From assembly GCA_963580245.1 (NCBI GenBank), contig CAUZJO010000049.1, positions 1-29,936 on the forward strand: a stretch of 29,936 nucleotides of DNA. Direction: 5' to 3'. Source of the stretch: CAUZJO01 sp963580245 (lineage in GTDB: Bacteria > Sumerlaeota > Sumerlaeia > MVZB01). The translations under genes and the position numbers were made by a program. Every line of letters begins with the position of its first letter. Within the stretch, counting starts at the first letter, position 1. This document shows, one piece after another, positions 24,008 through 29,936 of the stretch. The notes beneath the pieces are model-generated. The model had not been told where the DNA came from, made no database searches, and saw only the letters and a list, made by a program, of their open reading frames with translations.

Positions 24008-24822
24008 TCAGCACCGGATACGTTCCATGATCTGTTTGAAGAAGCTCTCCTTACCGTCCATGGTGAACGAGAAGTGGCCCCTTTTCTGGGTCAGCTCGCG
24101 CAGTCCGAACTGGGCGCGTTTGTTGCCCGCGTCCCAACGCAGGATCTCTTCGTAGACCTTCTCGGCGCTGGTCTTGCTCCCGATCGTTTCGAAAATCGTG
24201 GCCAGGATGAACTTGTTTTCCAGTTTATAGGGGTCCAGTTCGATGGCACGTTGCACCGCTTCGATGGCTTGGGTGGCCGACACTTGCGGGCCTGAATCAG
24301 CGCCACCGCCAGGCGGGCGTGGTAGACCCCTTCGGTGTCGTTGTTCTTGATCGCCGCTTTGAAGAATTCGATCGCCTTGGTGTAATTGTTCTCTTTGAAG
24401 TATTGCAGCCCCTTGGCGTAGGCCTTCTGGGCGATCGAGATTTTCTCGGGTGTCGGGCCCAGTCCGGGGCGGGCGCCTCCCTGGCCACCGTTGTCGGAGG
24501 ATTGAGCGGCTAGAGCGCCGTTGGAGCCCGCCGTCCGGCCGTTGCTCGTCGAGTTGGTCGTGGCGGCTGGAGCGGATTGGGATGACTTTGACTGGGAACT
24601 CTTCGACAGTTGCCGGTTGTATTCGGCCCGCTTGGCCGAGGCCTTCAGGATATTATAGGCCGCCGAGACATTGGCGAAACGCTCCTCGACCTTGCGCGCC
24701 TCTTCGGGCGAGCCCGCCTTGTCGGGATGCAGGTCGCGCGCCAGGCGGTGATACGCGCGTTTCAATTCACGCTCATCCGCGTCGCTGGGAATTTCGAGGA
24801 TCTCGTAGTAGTTTTCAGCCAT
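24008..24822 (-). pseudogene. DnaJ-TPR protein with a single frameshift
   Basis: The first frame, from the ATG at 24822, encodes a J domain (YYEILEIPSDADERELKRAY, LHPDKAG; the HPD motif near residue 35) and a Ser/Asn/Gly-rich linker, then TPR-like KAYAKGLQYFKENNYTKAIE. Coding similarity then jumps at about 24283 to a second frame: ATQAIEAVQRAIELDP, FILATIFETIG, and a C-terminus MERIRC. The junction fits loss of one base near AAGTGTCGG (about 24281-24290, minus strand). The protein would be about 270 residues, a DnaJ domain with a C-terminal TPR array. Because the rest is well conserved, a sequencing deletion is as likely as true mutation. Function as an Hsp70 cochaperone is inferred. Confidence 0.8.
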
Positions 24823-25000
24823 GCACAAGCACTCGCGGCCCCTGAGATAACATGCGGGGAGTTCCCAACTTTCGCTTAGGGGTTCCGGCGGCCGCCGACC
24901 ACGCGACGCACCGGCAAATCGGGTTCACGGCCGTTGCCGTTTATCGCCGTGTCCTGATTCGGGATGCGTTCGACGCGCAGGGTCCATCGGGGCCCGGCCT

Positions 25001-25897
25001 TTACGGCGCGGTTTCTGAAGCAACGCAGGCGGCCCATTCGCCCAATCGATGGAATTGAAGGGAACGCAAACCGGCGACGGCAAACGCCGTCTCAACCTCA
25101 TCTATCTGATCGGTTGGGAAGCCCGAATAGATAAGCCTGGATTGCGAGGATTCCAATACGGAGACCAGCGCGGTCAGATGCACGAGCGCATTCTGGGGCA
25201 GCATGTTGCAGACGATGAGATCGAACCGGCCTGGGGCGGTGCCGGGAGCGTCGGCTTGGATGAGTCGGATTCTGTCGCTAAGCCCATTGATTTCAGTGTT
25301 TTCGGTGGCGTTGTCAATCGCGTCGGCGTCGATGTCGATCGCCGCGACGCCGCAGGCCCCCAGGCGCGCGGCGGCCAGGGCCAGCACGGCGCTGCCGGTG
25401 CCGAAATCGAGGACCGAATCTCCGGGGCGCACGGTCTCCTCGAGCAGCTCCAGGGCCATCCGAGTCGTTTCGTGGCGGCCGGTGCCAAAGCCCATGCCCG
25501 GCTGCAGCCACAGGGTCAGTCGCCCGGCCCACTGCCCCGGGGGAGGCTCGCCCAGCTCCCAGGCCGGCCGAATCAGCAGCCGCCGACCCACCGGCGTCGT
25601 CCGGAAGTCCGCCTTCCAGGCCAATGCCCACGGCTCGTCCTCAAGCTTCCCCAAGGTCCAATTCAGGGGTGCCCAACCCAATTCCGCAACCTCTCGGTCC
25701 AGCTCGCGGAGGGCCGCCTCCCGCGTCGCCCCCGAAGCGTCCCTGGGCAAGTAAATCGTCAGTTGCCGCTGGTCAAGCTGGCTGCCGAGCCCCCCGGCCT
25801 CGACCGCCGCCTGGGTCAACCTGACGGTTTGTTCCTCGTCCGCGCCGTCGGGTAAGTTCGTTTGCAGCAAAGACCAGTCGCTGGGATCGGACATCAT
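25001..25897 (-). CDS. prmA: Ribosomal protein L11 methyltransferase
   Basis: PrmA trimethylates lysines and the N-terminus of ribosomal protein L11. The 298-residue product has PGMGFGTGRHETT (133-145), the PrmA-specific loop, VLDFGTGSAVLALAA (162-176, SAM site) and AIDIDADA (186-193). The usual CGSGxL is FGTGSAV, and NILA is NMLPQNAL, small departures that raise the chance of a relative with another substrate. Length is typical. The start is MM at 25897/25894, with GGGGTG about 13 bases before. Divergent from a short plus-strand reading frame of doubtful value and downstream of the PQQ-type gene. Confidence 0.9.
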   Translation of the reverse strand: MMSDPSDWSLLQTNLPDGADEEQTVRLTQAAVEAGGLGSQLDQRQLTIYLPRDASGATREAALRELDREVAELGWAPLNWTLGKLEDEPWALAWKADFRTTPVGRRLLIRPAWELGEPPPGQWAGRLTLWLQPGMGFGTGRHETTRMALELLEETVRPGDSVLDFGTGSAVLALAAARLGACGVAAIDIDADAIDNATENTEINGLSDRIRLIQADAPGTAPGRFDLIVCNMLPQNALVHLTALVSVLESSQSRLIYSGFPTDQIDEVETAFAVAGLRSLQFHRLGEWAACVASETAP

Positions 25898-26147
25898 GAA
25901 ATCAGTTCACCCCGCCCCGCAATGCTCACTCTTCAGTTCTTCCAAGGACATTGAAAATCTGTGCGTCGATGATAAAGGAGTCAACCATCTGACCGATGGG
26001 AAAGGCGCGCGGATCGATCTTCGGGAAGTCGTCCCCAGCATATTCTCGAAGAGCGCCGTTAAACTAGAGAAACCCCCTGCTCGGTAGACGGCGACTCAAA
26101 GAGTGCGTTTCCCAGTCTTCCCTTGTGGGGGGAATGACTTCGGATTC

Positions 26148-27686
26148 TCATTCGTTCGACTTTTCAGGCGGGACACTCTCTCGCAAATCATAACACAGCA
26201 GTCGGGGGGACGTACCCGCCAAGCGGTCATCCTGGTTCTGGACCACGTAGAGCAGCCCGCGGCTGAGCACCGGCAGCGTCCAGGACTCGGAGGCCGAGAA
26301 CAACCAGGCGCGGGCGAGTTCGCGATACCCGCCGGGCGTCAGGTCGAGCCAGAGCAGGTGCCCCCCTTCGGCCATGCACAGGAAATGGCCGTCGGCCCGC
26401 AGGAGCGAGGCGCGCAGAGTGCCGGCTTTCATGACCCTCTTCTGACCCCCATGTTCGACCTCCTCCTCCCACATCGGCGTCTCGCGCCACTGTTCGTTCC
26501 CGCTCTCGGCGTCGAAGCAGACCAACGCCGCCGTGTTCGGATGTCGGCCGTCGAATCCATAGAGATAGCCTTCATGATGGATCGCCGTGTTCCAGTGGGT
26601 GGCGAAACCTCTGGACGTCCAGAGCTTCTCATAGCTCCCGTCGGGCAGGAGCTTGAGCATCGCGCCCCCCGTCTGATAGCTGGCCGAGACGAAGACCTTG
26701 TCGCCGATCACGACCGGGCTCGAGGCATTGACCGACTCGTAGCTCGTGCTGCGCCAGGGGAAGCGGAAGAGGATCGAGCCGTCGGCGGGATCGAGACACA
26801 ACAGGCCCCCCGTGGGCGGCTTGCTCTCGCCGCCGGCGAAGACGAAAACCCGGCGCTTGCCGTGGACGGTGGCCGCGACCGGCGAGGCGTAGCTCGGCCC
26901 CCACTGGTCGCCCGCGCGCCAGACCTCCTCCCCCGTCAGCTTGTCGAGCGCCACGACGCACGGCCCGCCGGGAGCGCCAACGTTGACGATCAGCAAATCG
27001 CCCTCGAGCAGCGGCGTGGTGGCGACGCCGAAGAAGTCCTGGGCGGCTTGATAGGCACTCCGAGTATCCATAACCCAAAGGGGCCGACCGTTAAGCAGGT
27101 TGATGCAATGGAGCTTGCCCTCGACGCCCAACGTGTAGACCCGATCACCGTCGATGGCCGGACTCGATCGCGGTCCGTTGCCATAGCTGAAGCGGTCTCG
27201 ATAGGCCGTCGGGTAGCGAAATTCCCAGTAGCTCTCCCCGGTCTCCGGATGCAGACATTCAACGACCTCTTCGTCGCCCAGTCGGTGTAGGAAGACGAGA
27301 CGTTCGCCCTGGATCGCGGGCGAGGTGTAACCGGTTCCCTTCTTCATCTCCCACGCCAACGCCGGTCCCCCCTCGGGCCAGTCCTGGAGCAGCCGCGTCT
27401 CACCGGAGACGGCATTGTGGTTCGGGCCGAGGAAGGCGGGCCAATCTTCGGTGACGGCGTCGGGGGCGAGGGGCTTGGGCTTTGCGTGAAACCGGACCCT
27501 GGGATTGGGCTTCGGCATCAAGACCTCGGGACTCGGGTCGGCCGCGTGTTCCACCGGTTGCGCCCGAACCCGCGCGGCACCGTCCGGCTCGACCGGCTCG
27601 GAGACCCGCGCCTGGTCTTGACAGCTCAGGAGCAGCCCAACCAAAAAAGGCCACGCTGGGAGGTTCAGTATCCGCTGTTTGTTCAT
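26148..27686 (-). CDS. PQQ-like beta-propeller lipoprotein
   Basis: The product of 512 residues starts with a lipoprotein signal: LVGLLLSC, Cys22 acylated. It then carries repeated outer-membrane-type propeller blades: SPAIQGERLVFL, SSPAIDGDRVYTLG, GKLHCINLLNGRPLW, CVVALDKLTGEEVWRAG, GGLLCLDPADGSILF, VCFDAESGNEQWRE. These are the pyrrolo-quinoline-quinone-like (WD40-like) repeats, as in BamB, but the size is larger and the start has a long Pro-rich linker. No PQQ-binding or catalytic residues of a dehydrogenase were recognised. Start chosen at 27686 rather than 27782 because the signal sequence begins there. It is probably an extracytoplasmic binding or scaffold protein; role unknown. Confidence 0.88.
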   Translation of the reverse strand: MNKQRILNLPAWPFLVGLLLSCQDQARVSEPVEPDGAARVRAQPVEHAADPSPEVLMPKPNPRVRFHAKPKPLAPDAVTEDWPAFLGPNHNAVSGETRLLQDWPEGGPALAWEMKKGTGYTSPAIQGERLVFLHRLGDEEVVECLHPETGESYWEFRYPTAYRDRFSYGNGPRSSPAIDGDRVYTLGVEGKLHCINLLNGRPLWVMDTRSAYQAAQDFFGVATTPLLEGDLLIVNVGAPGGPCVVALDKLTGEEVWRAGDQWGPSYASPVAATVHGKRRVFVFAGGESKPPTGGLLCLDPADGSILFRFPWRSTSYESVNASSPVVIGDKVFVSASYQTGGAMLKLLPDGSYEKLWTSRGFATHWNTAIHHEGYLYGFDGRHPNTAALVCFDAESGNEQWRETPMWEEEVEHGGQKRVMKAGTLRASLLRADGHFLCMAEGGHLLWLDLTPGGYRELARAWLFSASESWTLPVLSRGLLYVVQNQDDRLAGTSPRLLCYDLRESVPPEKSNE

Positions 27687-27985
27687 CGAGATGGTTTCAC
27701 TCCGGTGGGATAGAGGCCGAACCAAACTACAATCCGGTCCCCCCGGGATAAAGACAATAACGCGCCTAACCGATCTCGCCACTCCGACGCCGCGGGACCC
27801 AATCAGGGCCGCCGACGACGCTCATCACATCTTTTCTCCCACCGGGTGCACCTGTTACGCAACTCCCTCGTCGTCGTGAAAGAAGCTGTCCCGTGTTGAT
27901 GCTCGTTCAGCCATTTTGGAAGGAATAGGCGTCGTTCAGGGCCTGGATTGTTGTGAATGAACGAGTTACGTTCAAAACTACGCAA
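27687..27985. other. Intergenic region without a gene
   Basis: About 300 bases between the PQQ-type gene and the terminator of the secreted-protein gene. No convincing reading frame, RNA or repeat was seen. Only weak promoter-like sequence was found upstream of the PQQ gene. Confidence 0.6.
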
Positions 27986-28019
27986 AACCGCCCCGACATG
28001 GAACCATGCCGGGGCGGTT
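27986..28019 (-). terminator. Strong hairpin terminator of the secreted-protein gene
   Basis: AACCGCCCCGACATGG (27986-28001) pairs with CCATGCCGGGGCGGTT (28004-28019), 16 bp with one exception that becomes a G-U pair in the minus-strand RNA, and a 2-base loop. On the minus strand it is followed by TTTTGCG. It lies 21 bases beyond the stop at 28040. Confidence 0.9.
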
Positions 28020-28039
28020 AATTGAATCGGCGCGGAGGG

Positions 28040-29026
28040 TTACTCAACCACGAACGAACTCAACTCCACTGGAGGGAATACGCCCCCTGTATAGACAGTG
28101 ATATCGTCAACGATGATAGCCCCCTGGTTCGCGCAGAATCCCAGGTAAAGCATCGACGAAGTCCCACCGTTCATAGTGTCACGGGTATCTAGGACCATGT
28201 CATCAGAGGGATCTCCGGGTGTCCCGTTGTCGTCCATCATCGGCGTCCAGTCATCATCACCAGGGGCGACATGCTCGTCCATTCTTCTATACTGATAAAA
28301 GAAGCCAGACGTGTCTCCGATGTGAACCCGATGCCTGAGCGCACTCGTGGTTTTGAGGACCGCGGGCGTGATTGTAGCGTCGAATTCAAGCTGTTTCCAC
28401 CATCGTCCGGTGTTACTAGTATTCGGATCTTTGTTCAAATCATCCCCAAGCCCCGTGCCACTCGCCGCTCCCGCACCGTCGCCCCAAACCATGGTGCCGT
28501 AGGTGCCGCACATAGCCCCTTCACAGTCAGTTGTAATCACGGTACCGCCATCATTGGTGTTGTGAAAGGGACCGTTCAAGGCGGAGTTGCCCGGAAAAGG
28601 AAGACCCGTGCCAGTCCGATTTCGGGCACCGATGGTCGTAAACTCGACGATGAGATTATTGCCCCTGGGAAAACCGTTGACACTGCGAATCCACGTGTCC
28701 CAAACGTTAAAACTTGCGCTTCCCGATACCCAGCCGAAATCACCGCTGCTACAAGCCGATAGATCTTCAGCAATCGCGGGATCATCGGCACTATCGGGCA
28801 GATCCAAGCACGTAAGTCCATTATATCTTACGGGAGCTCCCTGCTCCAGCGTTCCCTGGGTCCACACAGCAGGATCAATCACCCCCGAATCCCAATTCTC
28901 TTCAAACACAAGAACCGCCATCGCAGGCTGGCTAAGCCATCCCGCGCACAGTATCAGTAAAACCACAACCGAGAATGCCGATAGGGCACTCTGGCCAAAT
29001 CTAGTTGGAAGTCTCCGCTCAAACAT
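28040..29026 (-). CDS. Secreted protein with a concanavalin-like fold candidate
   Basis: The 328-residue product begins with a signal peptide, MFERRLP...LLILCAGW, cut after AMA at about residue 37. The mature part starts VLVFEENWDSGVIDPAVW, a beginning often seen in laminin-G/concanavalin-like beta-sandwich proteins of hydrolases, and ends IIVDDITVYTG. No catalytic residues are assigned. It finishes with PPVELSSFVVE at the stop, a tail repeated in the gene at the window's right end. ATG at 29026 was chosen because GGGAGG lies 6 bases upstream; the frame could open earlier. A promoter at 29169-29197 and a terminator at 27986-28019 make it a single-gene unit. Confidence 0.8.
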   Translation of the reverse strand: MFERRLPTRFGQSALSAFSVVVLLILCAGWLSQPAMAVLVFEENWDSGVIDPAVWTQGTLEQGAPVRYNGLTCLDLPDSADDPAIAEDLSACSSGDFGWVSGSASFNVWDTWIRSVNGFPRGNNLIVEFTTIGARNRTGTGLPFPGNSALNGPFHNTNDGGTVITTDCEGAMCGTYGTMVWGDGAGAASGTGLGDDLNKDPNTSNTGRWWKQLEFDATITPAVLKTTSALRHRVHIGDTSGFFYQYRRMDEHVAPGDDDWTPMMDDNGTPGDPSDDMVLDTRDTMNGGTSSMLYLGFCANQGAIIVDDITVYTGGVFPPVELSSFVVE

Positions 29027-29168
29027 TGCCATCCTCCCTCTCAAGGAAAAACTTGTTGATGTGGAATCATCCGATTCGTTGAATGATTCATCGTCACTGG
29101 ACAGAAATACTCGATACTTTCAGACTATGCGACCTTCACCCCTCCTTTTCAACATAAGACATTAGGTA

Positions 29169-29197
29169 AAGTAACCGGCCCCGCTCGTATCTGTCAA
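29169..29197 (-). promoter_or_regulatory. Candidate promoter of the secreted-protein gene
   Basis: On the minus strand a perfect TTGACA (29197-29192) is followed after 17 bases by TTACTT, or after 18 by TACTTT, a weak -10 box. The predicted start near 29162 gives a leader of about 136 bases with an inverted repeat AATCAT/ATGATT near 29068-29091. Confidence 0.55.
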
Positions 29198-29253
29198 CAA
29201 AAAAATACGTCTTTGCGAATCTTTCTGGCTATCAACTCCCCCGCAAGGGGGGA

Positions 29254-29643
29254 ATGTCGCCCGTCACCGACGCTCTCCATTACCCTGAGTGGGTGACCAA
29301 ACCGGGACTCAACCTGCTGTGCACTCCGGGCGGCGACGTGCAGTCGACCACGGCGATGGCGGGGGCCAATTTGCTTATCTTCTCCACGGGTCTGGGGACG
29401 CCCACCGGGAACGCCGTGGCACCGGTGATCAAGGTTTCATCCAACACGTCGTTAGCGCGGCGGTTGCCGGACATCATCGATTTCGACGCCGGAAGAATCG
29501 TCGGGGGCGACCAGGCGATCGAGCAAGCGGGTCGGGTTCTCCTGAACTTGTGCGTCGAGGTGGCTGGCGGACAAGTCACGCCCAAGGCCGTCGAGCTGGG
29601 GCAGGATGATTTCATTCCCTGGAAACGCGGCGTCTCGCTCTAA
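29254..29643 (+). pseudogene. uxaA: C-terminal fragment of an altronate dehydratase-like (UxaA) gene
   Basis: The 129-residue frame carries only the last part of a UxaA-family hydro-lyase: TKPGLNLLCTPGGDVQSTTA, IFSTGLGTPTGNAVAPVIKV, DIIDFDAGRI and the C-terminal LGQDDFIPWKRGVSL. These motifs belong to altronate or galactarate dehydratases, which are normally about 400-500 residues. No upstream coding for the missing N-terminal part is seen between 29026 and 29254, so the gene is 5'-truncated. No ribosome site of quality precedes the ATG. The intact C-terminus, ending in the true stop, suggests recent deletion or insertion. Confidence 0.75.
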
Positions 29644-29702
29644 GCCCCCTTCTCCAATTCAGACCGCTCGGATTCACTGATTCTTCACTTCACAAATAAA
29701 AT

Positions 29703-29732
29703 GGGCCCCGGCATCGCGCGATGCCGGGGCCC
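29703..29732 (-). terminator. Perfect palindromic terminator of the right-edge gene
   Basis: GGGCCCCGGCATCG and CGATGCCGGGGCCC (29703-29716 and 29719-29732) form a perfect 14-bp stem with a 2-base loop. On the minus strand ATTTTATTTG follows. It ends the gene that starts beyond the right edge. Confidence 0.9.
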
Positions 29733-29758
29733 TAGATCAATCCTCAGAGTTGCAAGGG

Positions 29759-29936
29759 TTACTCAACCAAGAACGAACCCAACTCCACCGGAATCTTGTC
29801 GGCGTCTTCGACCAGCAACAGGTAGTCGATGACGAACACGTCATCCGCATCGCCCGCCGCGCGGTTGTTCACCCCGACGTCGGCGCCATTGGACGGCAAC
29901 GCATAGGTCAACAGGCCGTTGGGATCCGACGCGGGC
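29759..29936 (-). CDS. C-terminal end of a second secreted-type protein (partial)
   Basis: The frame ends with IPVELGSFLVE, a stop at 29759-29761. The last 58 residues include ASDPNGLLTYALPSNGADVG and DDVFVIDYLLLVED, a beta-strand-rich pattern like the end of the gene at 28040. Its 3' DNA (from about 29758 to 29792) matches that of the other gene over about 35 bases with few changes, so the two are related in their tails. The 5' part is outside the window. Confidence 0.7.
   Translation of the reverse strand, partial: PASDPNGLLTYALPSNGADVGVNNRAAGDADDVFVIDYLLLVEDADKIPVELGSFLVE

Noticed and set aside
25896..26087. 63-residue plus-strand frame divergent from prmA
   Set aside because: No recognisable motif or ribosome site, and it overlaps the prmA start; not reported as a gene.
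29125..29149. Strong AAAAGGAGG with a four-codon GTG frame in the leader at 29137-29139 (minus strand)
   Set aside because: Spacing to GTG is one base and the frame is too short to support a leader peptide.
1..29936. CRISPR array, tRNA, rRNA or intact defence cluster
   Set aside because: No spaced direct repeats, clover-leaf or ribosomal RNA sequence noticed, and the only defence-like candidate (tcmP/DUF5131) is broken.

Overview
The window looks like a chromosomal piece of a high-GC, Gram-negative, probably uncultivated bacterium. Evidence: several lipoprotein-type signal sequences, a PilT-type retraction ATPase, a periplasmic PhnD-like sensor, and housekeeping genes with ordinary bacterial motifs. 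Arrangement and protein style recall lineages such as Sumerlaeota, Hydrogenedentota or Planctomycetota, but sequence reading alone cannot place it. The first ~1.7 kb is visibly richer in A+T than the rest and looks acquired.

Layout. 1-1665: the 3' end of an IS5-type transposase abuts a truncated three-Cys-motif (DUF5131/Gp37-Gp68) gene, and its usual partner tcmP is decayed by two stops and a frameshift. 1981-5114: rpsL, rpsG and fusA on the plus strand, with a hairpin terminator between rpsG and fusA. 5319-5639: a small unknown gene. 5656-18503: a long minus-strand block. In transcription order it holds a PhnD-like binding protein with a Pro/Thr-rich tail and an overlapping sensor kinase, then acylphosphatase, a HELYH metallopeptidase, an RmlD-type reductase, engB, queC, tlyA, nadK, a 682-residue TPR protein under its own promoter, a broken dprA-like gene and alr. 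Several junctions are ATGA overlaps. 18763-21086: DUF58 and pilT, overlapping, on the plus strand. 21087-23835: a transporter remnant, a GT-C glycosyltransferase and a lipoprotein. 24008-27686: minus-strand dnaJ-TPR (one frameshift), prmA and a PQQ-type propeller lipoprotein. 27986-29936: two secreted-protein genes on the minus strand, the second cut by the window edge, each followed by a strong hairpin terminator; a C-terminal fragment of an altronate-dehydratase-like gene lies between them.

Most intact genes are household functions: translation (rpsL, rpsG, fusA, tlyA, prmA, engB), cofactor and wall synthesis (nadK, queC, alr, rmlD) and envelope work (TPR protein, DUF58, pilT, GT-C, lipoproteins). 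The less ordinary features are the shared C-terminal tail of the two secreted proteins, the PhnD-sensor kinase pair without a visible response regulator, and the number of broken genes (tcmP, DUF5131, dprA, transporter, dnaJ, uxaA). Part of the last may be assembly error. No CRISPR array, tRNA or rRNA was seen, and no clearly new defence system is intact here.
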